Under the pieces are notes generated by a model. The model was given only the letters and a program-made list of their open reading frames with translations, was not told the origin of the DNA and searched no databases. DNA of 64,000 nt from Scortum barcoo (lineage: Eukaryota; Chordata; Actinopteri; Centrarchiformes; Terapontidae), in NCBI GenBank assembly GCA_023238725.1, contig CM041531.1, forward strand, positions 22,860,143 to 22,924,142. The letters are read 5' to 3'. Positions 45,080 through 56,864 of the stretch are shown in pieces (position 1 is the stretch's first letter; the number at the start of each line of letters is the position of its first letter). Position numbers and translations under genes: made by a program.

Positions 45080-45420
45080 CTTAAGTCTGGGCCTCGGCAG
45101 GTGGTAACGGCAATGGACTTATCTAGCTGGGGGCGCACCTGCCTTTGGGCCAGGAGGTTCCCCAGACACTGAATCACCCCCCGCCCAATTACACACTTTT
45201 TAGGGGTTGGCCGTGAGTCCTGCCTTTGGGACTGCAGGACCACAGCCACCATCTGCAGACCCTGCTCGTAGTTGTCAGCCACGATGATGACATCATCTGC
45301 GTAGGCTGCAGAAAACACCTTATGTTAAAGTTATTGTTTCGGAGGCAGCCACTGTTCCACAGAGAGGACCAAGCAGGCATCTCCATCAGTCTCTGAATGT
45401 CTCTTTCCCCCTTTACTGAC
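45080..45420 (-). mobile_element. Ty3/Gypsy retrotransposon reverse transcriptase fragment, broken
   Basis: The minus strand reads AAYADDVIIVADNYEQGL, the YxDD catalytic box of a reverse transcriptase. A Lys-Lys-Cys-Val-Ile-Gly box and a QVRPQLDK stretch follow, in the order and spacing of Ty3/Gypsy Pol. Upstream, in a different frame, FQRLMEMP corresponds to the FQRLMD box just before the catalytic motif, so there is at least one frameshift. Homology fades with stops and frame changes towards 44900. No LTR, integrase or RNase H domain was recognised. This is an inactive remnant. Confidence 0.75.
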
Positions 45421-46224
45421 CAGCACTACGACTGGGTTTATTTTCTTTTGGGGGTTACAGCAGCACAAAGGGAGATGCACACCCACATTGGATTATGAAA
45501 CAGTTACATGTTTCTTGGTCCAGAAGGTGTACTGACGACATGAGTGGTCAGTAGAAAACAGACTTTCAGCCTCTCTGTGAGACAGATGAAGAGCTAATAA
45601 GCACTAATTACCAACTAATGGCAGCTGCGACTGTTATGCCATGCCGGTCACTGCCTCAAATGCCAGACTGAGACAAAAACCACACCCCACTGCCACAACA
45701 ACCATCATCCCTGTGGATGGATAGAGCTTTTTTCTTCCTGAATTATCTTATAATTACTTGCCAGAGAGAGAAAGAAAGGAGAAAAGGAGGGGACAAAAAG
45801 TACATTACATTTCTCTCTTTTAGAGCACAGGGCTTTCAGCTCCTCATAAAGACCTTGACCTTTGGCCCCTATGGGCCTCTGTGCATGATTCACGGCCTAC
45901 AGAGGCCCCTGATCCCATTTATCTGTTTGTGGTGTGTGTGTGTGTAGTAAGTGCACATGTGGGGGAGTACATTTTATGTTTGCTCCTAAGTGTGCATCTA
46001 AGGTGAGTATGTGTGGCTCTGTGCATGCTCAGGTAGAGACAGTTTCACATGTGCAATGTGCTTCAGACAAAATCGCCCAGCTTCCAGCACACAAAGCTAA
46101 CATTTACTAACTTTTCATACTAGACATAAATGTCAAAAAGTAACCCTGTTGAGCAGTTTAATTCTGCATCCTTTTCAGTGTGTTTATCATATGAGATGGC
46201 GTATAGTGAACTTTGGTGTTTGGT

Positions 46225-46590
46225 GCCCTGGGAAGAAGATTCTGCAGCATTCAGTGCAGAACCACCAGATTCCAAATAGTTTTTTCCCCCTGACTCTTAA
46301 ATCCATAGACTGTACTATTCTACTGCACTACTGCACTACTGACACTTTTTAAACTGTACCTTATTGCATTGTTGCATTTTGCACTGTTTTTATTGCATTT
46401 TGCACTTTTTTTGACTGGTTATGTTGCAATTATGCCATTTGCACTGTCCATATTCTATATACTGTCTATATTCTATATTTTATACTGATTCTTTTATACT
46501 GTAGCGAGCAAATGCATCAACATTTCGTTCTGTATATACTTGTATATCTGAATGACAATAAAGTCTGCCTAAGTCTAAATCTAAGTCTAA
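46225..46590 (+). mobile_element. 3' end of a non-LTR retrotransposon (LINE), 5'-truncated
   Basis: The left part (CAGAACCACCAGATTCCAAA, then a TTTTTTCCCCC stretch) resembles the end of the reverse transcriptase frame of fish CR1/L2-like LINEs. It is followed by runs of TTGCACTTT-type units (TTGCATTTTGCAC) typical of their 3' UTR, then CATTTCGTTCTGTAT and GAATGACAATAAAGTCTG. The element ends in a short TAAGTC/TAAATC tail instead of poly-A (46570-46590). Clade assignment is from memory of such tails. Confidence 0.65.
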
Positions 46591-47260
46591 CATGGCGCTT
46601 GCTTTTCCACAGTCTGCTCTTGACTGGAGCCATGTGTTTTAATGTGAAGTACTTACTGGTTGCCAATGACCACCCTATAACACGCATCAACACACTTGTA
46701 TTTGTGGTTCACTGTGTGTGTCCAAAGAACTTTGACTGAGTTTGGCCTTTGGCCATTATCCCCACTGATAGATTTGTTTTTCCAACCCCATTCACCACTA
46801 ACTGATTGCCATGATTGATGACTACTACTTTGCAATGTTTTCGTAAAGTATGTTGTGTAAATGTAAAGGTAGTGTACTGAATAACTCCAAATAAAAAAAA
46901 AATATAGATCATATGTTAATGTTACCTTTTTCACATTGTTTTACAAGTAAAAAGGTTGTGTAAACCCCACACACACACGCTTAGACCGTTTACTACTACA
47001 AATTCCATTATAATACCAGTGCTCCTTATTAAGAATATGCATTCCCTATTGTTCCTTCAACTACAGAAAACTCTGATGGTGAACCAGGTTACTGTAATAT
47101 GCTGAATGTTTTGGAGGCCATTACACTCTCACTCTGCCCACTCACATACGAAAACCTCATTCATCACAGAACCAATCTAACTTTCAAATCAACGGAAATC
47201 AGCCCTGGCCACAGGTGACTGGCCTGGCCAAATAGCCTCTGACTATGTGTGCATGTGCGT

Positions 47261-47268
<8 letters not shown>

Positions 47269-47294
<26 letters not shown>
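47269..47294 (+). repeat. (TG)13 microsatellite
   Basis: Uninterrupted TG run. Confidence 0.95.
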
Positions 47295-50107
47295 TGGCCT
47301 GTGTCTTCTGTGGATTAGAAGACTTAGGGCACTTTGATAGAGGGCAGTGGTGTCCGACACTGTAGGTCCCATGATCAATGTAGCAAAGTATCATGCATTT
47401 CCCATCTCTGTTAAATATTATTTCCAAGTAAACTGCTATCTTAACATACCCTTCAAAAGCAAAACACAGAGGACAATAAGAAAGAGTTGTGTGTTATAGT
47501 GTTTTATTGTTATTTTTTATGGGCCCAAGATTTCATGAAAAGCAATATTTCTAATAGTGGACTTTCAGTGAAAGAGAGTCAAAATCATTAGAAAGGTGAG
47601 TCAAACAGACAATGTGATGTACATCACCAGTAGATGCTGAAAAACATATAGATAGTTCTGCTGAGAGGAGAATGGGATGCAACCAACTGATGGAAATACA
47701 CAGGCACAGAGAAACACAAAGAATATGACATAGCTTTACATACAGACAGTAAAAGAGACAAAAACAACTAAACTAGAACACCTCAAGAGACTAAAACAAA
47801 GACAGCAAACCCATGAGCTAGACAGAGCAGAAACCAAGCTGTTGGAACGAAGGCAAACAGTACATCATTTACAGGCATTACCATACCAACTGATAGCAGA
47901 GTAAATGTGTAAACCTGATGATGATGGGCTTGTCTCATCACATGTCAGAGGCAGCAGCAAAGGTCACTGAGCACTGAGGAAGTGTAAGGCTTTCAGGGAG
48001 GAGGAAAACACTAAATACTCCTAATCCCCCGTTTATTTGCCGCATGGATGGTTAAAAGCTACTCTCAGGCTCATAAAATTAAAACCAAGCGTGCACCGAG
48101 CTGTGGAGAAGAGGCATGGATATCGAGAGATAGCAAGAGAGGAAGGGAAGAGAAAAAGGCTTAGATGATGAGGCGAGAACTATAGCGAGATGGAGAGAGA
48201 AAGAGAGAGGGAGGTGGAGAAAGTGCAAAGAAGAAGAGGGGAATTGAGAGGCGGTGATGTGCAGCTCCAAAACATTCTTTAGCAGAATGAGCTGTCACCT
48301 GTACCTCCTTTTCCTGGCGATCTATGGTTCACACCGGCTGCCTTTGATTAATACATCCTACCTAAATCATCGAAAGTTCCCCTTTCCCTCTTACCCATAA
48401 AATGCAATACACAACACAAATCAGCCCCTTAAACAGTGGAGCCGGATAACAATCGGAAAATAATGCATCTTACCTGGGCCATCCCGATAAATTGTTCCTT
48501 ATAACACCCTCCCTTAAACCAAAATCAATTCATCCGCCTCCAATTTTTATTAAAATCCCCAGTAATAAATCTACCCCCAATGTTTGTTCATCTGTTTTTT
48601 GATACATTTATATCACTTTCAGTTCTGCTCCAGTGTTTCCCCTGCTTCTCCAGCGTAAAATGGGAAAATCTATTTGGGGCCAATAGAATAGTTAAAGTTA
48701 AAGGGTGTTATGGGTGCCTGTTCTTGTGGTGAAAATGGGTGTCAATTTGTGTGTGTGTGTGTAAATGTGTGTGCGTTTGTGTGTATATGGAATCGATAAA
48801 TGTGGCAGTGTGGTGAGTAGAAAGCACCCTTCCCCTTGCCTTTCTGATTAACCCACACCACTGAAAACCTGACAGCAATATAACAACATTAGAGGTGTGT
48901 GCGTATATGTGAAGGTGTTTGTAGGCATGTGTGCCAAGTCCATTGGAAACTGCCTTTGTCTTTTCATAAAACCTTCAAGGGGCAGACTCAGCCATGTTTA
49001 CAGATATGAGTATGGTTGCTGTTTGTGTGTGAGGGCAGCGTTGAGCTTATCTACTTATGTGGCTGCGTGTGATTGTTGATGTTAGCAAGCTACTCACCAT
49101 TTTGAGTGGCAGCATCCATCTTTTCCTGCTTCATGTGTGCACTGTTTATTGGCGGTGCCCCCCAATATTGCATTGTGATGACATAAAAAGCTAATGACTA
49201 ATAAATGACTAAATTAAATTAAGTTTCCAAACTCAGTTTCAATCAGATAACTGGAAACAAGCAAACTATTGCGCCGCAGTGATAAAAAATAAAAGAAAGA
49301 AAAAGACAAGAAAAGTGATCTATTTGTAGGATTAGTAGTTTTCTGACCAAGTTTCCATAAAGTACATCATCAAAAGTTGACTCTTATTTTACAAGACAAG
49401 AAAAATTCAATTTGACTGGATGTGTGTGCGAAACTTCACTGCCCAAATAGTTGCTGTCTTATGACCATTGAAGGTTATCAGACAGTCACACATACCCAAA
49501 ATCTACGAGTACCAGTTTACCATGTGCTATAGTATAGACATAATCAGTTATGAAGAAATCACTGATCCCTTCCTTCTACCTTTACATGTACTACAAAAGT
49601 TGAAGGCAGTTGCATTTACAACACAGACATCTCCTTATCAAACACTAATGTCACCTCCTACGAAAATTAAGTCATTCATGAGGAACAATTAAGACTGAAA
49701 CAGTGATGTCACATTAATTTCTGCAAAAATGCAAACCAACTACAGCTGATGCGCAAATCTCAACATCTCGATAAAGAACAACTCTCAGTGTGTTTAATCC
49801 TACATATAAGAATATTTTCTTTTAATTTATTTGGTTCAGGAGTCATGCTTCAGCCAAAGGGGGAAAGGTTGCAGTTTGGCCCAGATTCAGAGCAGTGTGA
49901 GACAACACAATAGGCTTCATTGCCCTGCATGCTGTCTAATCTAAATGATCTATAATTAAATCAATTAACAAGAGCAGACAGAAACTAAAGGCTAACTTGA
50001 TCTCACTTATCACGGTGACACTATTATATAATTTTGCTGAGCCTCAATTTAGTAACTGTCAAAGCTCAATGTCTTTGAAAAGAGGAACACTGACCTTTAT
50101 CATCTAC

Positions 50108-50215
50108 TGACCTCTTGTTACCAGGAGTACTCAGATCTTTTACTAAGGTAAAAGTACAAATCCATTCCAGTTATGTAAAAGTACTCCATTACAGTCCTGC
50201 ATTCAACATTCTGAG
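50108..50215. mobile_element. Fish repeat of the 'AAAAGTACTCCATTAC' type
   Basis: AGTACTCAGATCTTTTACTA, then AAAAGTACAAAT, AAAAGTACTCCATTACAGTC and CTGCATTCAA are the hallmark phrases of a short repeat common in percomorph fish genomes. Class is uncertain. Confidence 0.45.
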
Positions 50216-50334
50216 AAAAGATTAAAATATCAAAAAGCGTGACAGAGCTTGTTCTGCAGAAAACTGACAGATATGTCATTATATGTAACATATCTACGTT
50301 CTTCCCGATTTAACTTGAGTATGGTCATTTTTTT

Positions 50335-50425
50335 CCAGTGTTTCTTAACCTGGGAGTGAGACCCCTTCCTAAGAGTCACCACGTAACTCTGAGGGGTTGT
50401 AGGATTATTAATGAGAGACAAAAGA
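50335..50425. mobile_element. Fish repeat of the 'GTGTTTCTTAACCTGGG' type, possibly a hAT-derived non-autonomous element
   Basis: CAGTGTTTCTTAACCTGGGA, then GACCCCTTCC and TCTGAGGGGTTGTAGGATTA match the phrasing of a frequent vertebrate/fish repeat (…TTTCTCAACCTGGGGGTCGGGACCCC…TGAGGGGTCGTGAGATGATTAA). Assignment to a transposon class is a guess. Confidence 0.4.
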
Positions 50426-51853
50426 AGAAAAAAAGAAACTTCTAATACACCTCTTTTTACTTTAAATCATTGTTTTTGTTTTATGAAAAAATAAATAATT
50501 GACTTATTTTGGCGTTTAACATTAATTTAAATTTACCGTCAAAGGAGGAGAAATGTCTGTTTGATGGAACTGCTAACAACCCACAGACATCTGAAATGTG
50601 GCAAGAGGAGTAGACTCTGCTATTTTAAAAAGTGCCACAATTCACAAACGTTGGAAATGTTTTAATAGTTTTTTATGTGCAGTCTTAATCTGAAAAGTAA
50701 CTAATAACTTTATCTCTCAGATGATGGAAAAGATGAGGAAATGTAAAAGTACAATATTTCCCCCTGAAATGAAGAAAAATAAAGGAATAAAGTGGAACTC
50801 TTGTCTTTTAAACATATGGTGTTCATTCAAAATAAATGCTTTATTTGATCTAGTTCTAATGACAGTCTCTCTGTTTGTGGCAGGGCAATGATGGACGATG
50901 TAAGAATTCAGACAGCAGAATACAATAGGAATACAATACAATAAGCCTCATCGCCCTGCATTGTCTCATTTGTTGGGTGATCAATGAACGCTTTGCAGAG
51001 TGCCGGATCGGTCAGCGCTGAGAAATGGAAAGACGGGCCGTGATTTATTCTGGGTGTTAAAAAATAATTTGTTTGGATTGATTAACGTTAATTAATTATG
51101 CTAATTGAGCAGGATGAAAACAGATGTCGAAAGTGCAGTCCTACTCATCCCTCGGTAAAACAGGTCCTTTAATTACAGATGCGGGTGGTTTATGTTTGCA
51201 CACATACACTCACTGATTTTCCAAAGTCTCTTTTTTTTTACTTTGCCTGTGTTGTCGTGTTCTTTTGTGTAGATTGGAAAAGACGTGGGAAAAACCTGAG
51301 ACTCTTGTGACTCTTAGCTATAAGAAACTGCGGCAGACAGCAAAGCATAATGATGGACTCCAAGATAGCTACTACAGAATCATTTGGCTGGAAGCAACGT
51401 GTCGACTGCACCAGTTTTTCCTTGCTAGTCTTACATTTCTAAAAATAAAACTCTATATTTGCAAGTGCTTTATGACTGCGACAAAATTATCTTATGTTTT
51501 TACGTGTCAGTTTGTTTTCATGATCTTGTTTTTTGAGGCTGTGCCCACAACTTTTTACACCACACCTCTTGATTTTATGGCATCCTTTAAGCACGCGTCC
51601 ATCTCTGTGTGTGTTTAACTGCGTTGAACTGTTGTTGATTGGGAGGCTCATGATAGTAATAAATATCGTCTCCTGATTTGTTCTGAGAATTTAGCATTTT
51701 GATGGTATTTAGAAAATTAGAGATGGTAACAGTTCACTTAAACTTTGATATGCTGCTGTGAATGTAAAATATCTGAGTTGAAGATTAAGAGAGGAGTTCA
51801 AGAAATGGTTTTAATCCTGTGGGATGTTCTCACTGTTTTGTTAAATCGCCCGG

Positions 51854-51878
51854 TGTGTGTGTGTGCGCTGTGATCCGC

Positions 51879-51909
<31 letters not shown>

Positions 51910-51972
51910 GCTGTGTGTGTTTGTGCTGTGATCAAGCAGATTGAGTTGCTATCTTTCTCAACCAAACCCTTT

Positions 51973-52020
<48 letters not shown>

Positions 52021-52064
52021 ATGTATGTGTGAGTGTGTGTGTGTGCATGTGTGTGAGAGCATGT
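51854..52064 (+). repeat. Cluster of (TG)n microsatellites
   Basis: TG runs at about 51880-51910 and 51974-52019 (23 units) with TG-rich flanks (TGTGAGTGTGTG). Confidence 0.95.
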
Positions 52065-52264
52065 GCAAGTATCTGAGAGCTCGGATGGGGCAAGAGGCTG
52101 TGCTGAGCCGCATGGATTTGCTGCTAAAGTTTGAACAGTTTTAAATTAAAATGTATTGCCCATTCTCAATGTATTGATCCCAGGCCCAGCTGTGTCAATA
52201 CGCCGCCCCGGCTATTTTTCCAATAACTTATAAAGATCTGCCAGCCAGGCATAAATTCATTACA

Positions 52265-53055
52265 TAGCTCTGAGTTTATATTCTCTCTCTCTTTTTCTCC
52301 CTTTCTCCCCCTCCCCCACACACTTTTTTTCTCTTTCTCTCTTTTCGCTGTCTCTCTCTTTCTCCTTTTACATTTTCTTCCCTGTCCTCTCTCTTCTTTT
52401 TCACGTTGTCACAGCCCTTATTCCTCTGCTTCAAGTGTTAACTCAGGAGGCTGTTTTTGCTGCTGTTTCAGGTGTGATGGTTATCGACCACCAGCACTCC
52501 CTGCTGGGATTATGTTGCTGTAAAACAGAGAAAAAAAGGACCCAACATGAAGACAAACAAGTGATCATTGCTGTTTTTGCTCATTGTTCTTTAATGTTTC
52601 TGAATCGCTTTGATTTGCTCCTTAACATTTAGAGGTGCTTTAGTTTTCTGTTACTTTTTTTTTAAAAACTCTATTATTTTCTTTTTCTTACTTTGATAGA
52701 ATGTAAAGAAATAATTAAGTGAGAGATTTTGGTCAAACTTTTCCCTAACTCTTCTTTTTCCTTTCCACTCTTCCTCAGATTACATTTCCTCTCGTACCGC
52801 TCTCCTCTTCCTTCCATTCAGCTGTTATCTCCTCTATGGCACTTTTTTCTCCCTTTTCTCTCCTTTTCTTGCCATTCTCCTGCTCCACTCTTCTGTCCCC
52901 TCTCATTCATTTTTTTTCTGCTCCTCCTGCTCCTCCTCTCCAATCTCCTCCCGCCTTCTCCTCTCTCCTCCCTCCTCCTTCCCCTACTCTTTCCATCCCT
53001 CTCCCTAATCTCCCTCCACCTCCTCTCATTGTCAATACCTATCTAATTCCACTTT
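52265..53055 (+). repeat. Pyrimidine-rich low-complexity zone
   Basis: Two strongly C/T-biased stretches (about 52278-52410 and 52735-53055) separated by ordinary sequence. The Leu/Pro/Ser-only frames here are artefacts of that bias. Confidence 0.85.
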
Positions 53056-55017
53056 AGCACCAGTAATTGGCTGATGGATAGAAGCTATGGATTGGCCTCT
53101 TCCTGATGACTGCATGACATTTTTCCCCCTCCCCTACAGCTGGTAATACTAATAGAATTCCAAATCCGCGGCACTGGGATCCTGTCATGAGTAGGTCAAC
53201 CGCTGTGTCAAGGTCCTATTGGAAAGCCGGCATCTAACATCTTAATTTAGACTTAGCCTTTTTTCTCGCCAACTCTCCCTGCCTTACTGGATGATCACTG
53301 TGTATTCCTGTGTCTCTCTTTCCGTCGCTTGCTGTGCACCTCTGTTAAGCTCTCTGTGTGTTTATCTTGTGGATGAGTCATTAGTTCACCATGCAAATAT
53401 TTTAAGTTTGTAAACTGCATATTTTTGGACACTTAGGAAAGCTTTCCATTTAAATTGGCTAGCTGATGAAGATTTTGTTTGTGTTGCATTTTTTTTTATA
53501 TGTAACATAAAAAGTTTGCATAAGTTGACAGTTGATGAATAATAGTGCATATTGACTTAAATAGTACTTATTTTGTGGTTTATATTCACTTAAGTGCAAA
53601 AAATAAACTTTAATCCACTTGCCAACATATCTGGCTTTTAAATGAAATTTTACCAGCCACTTTTTTCTCTGAGTGCAAAGGCTAACTAGTAGATGATATA
53701 TAATGTAACTAAATGATTTGAAAACAAACCAGTCATGCATTTCACCTTGTTTGTTACATCACACTTCACTGACATTCATTACACAATACTATAACTCTTT
53801 GGGTCTGATGAGTCTTCCAGATGTGAAACACCACCCACCGCCGTCAAACCAACATTAGAAAACTACTGACAATTAACCTTCATATATACATAATTTATTT
53901 ACATTTTTCCATTTTCTTTGCGCATTTACCTCTGAACTTAATGAGCAGCTAGGCTAAAAAACATTAAGGATTATGGATTTTGTAGACAAAGTTCTGTTAA
54001 GATTCATAATGCGGTTTGTGTATTTTTCTAGGTAGTAAATGTCTTAAATGCATTTCCTTGCACATGGAACATTAGCAACATTTGGGAAAAATTTTACATT
54101 GTTTACTCACTAGCAGTCTTCTTTGCATTATTGCCACAAACAAAACGGGAAGTTGCTCCACAGGGTACCTTTCCAGTAATGCAATGCTCACACACCATAT
54201 TTTAAACCTTAAAAATGCAACTGCAATATTAGAAATGGGAGACAAAATGCTCAGAGCATGTTCAGGGTAAAAAAGTCTGAAGCTGAAGTCAATAAAAGGC
54301 TTCAGCAGTTTAAGAGTTTCAACAAATACAGTGTTTTTCGAAAGAACCACCAACCAAAGTAGAAACACTCCCCCACAGGTTTGTTCGGTTGCACTCTGTG
54401 AGTAATTTCATGGTAATAAAACCAGACTTAAAATAAAAATAAAGCATTTCATACATCAACGTAAGAAAATGAGCCAACAAAGAGGAGCCCAAAAACATGA
54501 ACCAACATTTTCACTTCCTTTGTTGGATTTTTCTTTTATAGAAATCACAATTTTGAAAAGCCAAAAAAGTCAAAAAAACCCAAAATAAAAGCCAAAATAA
54601 AAATAAAAGACTCCTATACTTAACGTTCAGGAGGTATTGATATCTGAGTCGACATGTGGATGGTGTGCATGTGTGTACAGTATGTGTTTGGCATTTGAAG
54701 GACTTGACTGATGTTTTTCATTTGATGTTTTGCTTTCTCTTCCGAATCGTACCCTGCTGGTCTCTTTGTTCAAACATATTCAGGCGTACCTTTGTGAGTG
54801 TGTATGGGCTTCTATGTGTTTGCACACAGGGATGTGTATGTACATATGGAAGCATACTGGCAGGACAGCTCATTTATATCTGTCTTGAGCTTTGAATTGA
54901 ATTTCTGATCAATGAAGAGGACACCCCCTCCCCCCCTTGACTCTCTATGAACTTCAGCTGCCAACAAACAGAAAGTTTATTGGATTAAATTCTTTTGGAC
55001 AAGAGGTACCTTTGTAC

Positions 55018-55035
55018 TGTCTATCTATCTATCTC

Positions 55036-55133
<98 letters not shown>

Positions 55134-55219
55134 TCATCTATCTGTCTATCTGTGTGTCTGTCTGTCTATCTGTGTGTCTGTCTGTCTATCTGTGTGTCTG
55201 TCTATCTATTTATCTATCA
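55018..55219 (+). repeat. TATC/TGTC tandem repeat (reverse orientation to the 10.8-kb tract)
   Basis: About 29 TATC units with one interruption (near 55034), followed by a higher-order block at 55141-55219. In that block CTATCTGTGTGTCTGTCTGT recurs three times with a period of 20 bp. Confidence 0.93.
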
Positions 55220-55262
55220 GTTCTAGATCCAGTTACAGTTGCATTTGTGCACTATAGCAGCC

Positions 55263-55271
55263 CGTGTGTGT

Positions 55272-55304
<33 letters not shown>
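55263..55304 (+). repeat. (TG)n microsatellite
   Basis: TG run with one TATG interruption, 45 bp after the TATC tract; followed by GCATGCATGCATGCAT. Confidence 0.94.
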
Positions 55305-55306
<2 letters not shown>

Positions 55307-56832
55307 TTTGCATGCATGCATGCATTTTTTATAGTGATGAATTGGGAAAAAGAGGCTGGCTAAATTGGGTTGTCATGCTAATTCAGTCAGCTGACTGCAT
55401 AATGCAATGCATCAGGGAGACGGACTGAACTTGACCCTGTTAAACCTGACCTTGGCCTCCCTCGTCCTCTTGCCTCTCTCTCTCACATATGTGGGTGCAG
55501 GGGTCGGCAAATTAAGCCGATAAATCTGTTTTGTGTGTTTGGGGATTCTACGGTAACGTGGCGTGTTTCACAGTGGAAAAAGGATATTTAAAAAATCTCA
55601 ACACTACAACTACCACATATACAGCATATATTTCCATAAGACTGAATATTTAATGCAGAGTGTACTTTTACTTTGTTCCTCATGAAGTGTAATAGAACAC
55701 AGTATTTAGTTTTTATTTTGTTGCCAAAATCCCATTTAACTTATGAGTCTTGTCTTAACAACCATTCATTGCCTTGTTTCTGAACATTTTAGTGATTAAG
55801 TAGTTTTAGTCTGATGAATGCTTGACTGATTTTGTTGACTTGGCACTTTGTTTTGCATGTCTTTAGCTGCTCCTTTGGCTGACATGTTAAATGAAGCATG
55901 TCAATGGACTGCCATTTAGCCGTCAGTAACGCCAGTATTTGCCGTGCAGGAATTGATTCTGTTAACTCACTGGAAAGGGGACAATTTGGTGTTTGATTTG
56001 GCTAAAGGTCTGTTCAGGAGCTTTACTGCAGGTTCAAAGAGTGACAGAGGTTTTTGCTGAGATTTATAAAATGATTTCTCACTCGGAAATATGGTTGCAA
56101 TGTACTTTTATTTTTATTGCTTCACAAATAATCTCCACACACTATACACCCAAGATCTCAAGATTTTTGTCCAGATTTTGATAAAAGTCCATCCAGTTTA
56201 ATACAGTAATAAGACTTTATTTGTCTGACACATATTAGCACATAAGATTATGTTAAAGACACACACACCTCTCTGGCTTTGACCCTCAGGACTGCAAAAA
56301 ACTGTGATTAGAAAAACAGATGACCCTGTTGAATATCTTATACTTTAGATAAAAATGCTGTCATGTATGAAAAAACAAATGAAATGATAAATAACTTAAA
56401 AAATAATAAAACTTGAAAAACACACAAGCAACAAATGGCTTGAATCAGCCATTCACCTGAAGTCAAGAGTAACATTTGTTTATTTTAGCTCGCTGTTTGA
56501 AGGTGGGGTTACAAGCCTGTGTGGAATGTCCCTTTAAATTATTCAAAGCCCAATCAGGTGTCTTTTTCTCCTCTGATCTAAAGATGGGTATCAGAGGTCA
56601 TCCATTCTTCCCTCCAGGGTCACCTTTCCCACTTTTCCTTTTAGCACCGACTGTCTCGCGCACTTCCACTCCCTATCTCTTTCACTAATGTTATATAGGG
56701 CGCTGTCATGGTCACATGCAGGTACACATGTGCATGCACATAGACATTAAGGAACAAAGCAGCCGTGTGCATATATGCACATGCATAGACACGCTCACCC
56801 ATTGCCACCCATTGATACACACACTGTGCAGA

Positions 56833-56833
56833 C

Positions 56834-56860
<27 letters not shown>
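56833..56860 (+). repeat. (CA)14 microsatellite
   Basis: Uninterrupted CA run. Confidence 0.95.

Positions 56861-56864
<4 letters not shown>

Noticed and set aside
51265..51618. 117-codon plus-strand frame of ordinary composition
   Set aside because: No recognisable family, no upstream promoter-like sequence, and no splice-site pattern. A chance frame is more likely.
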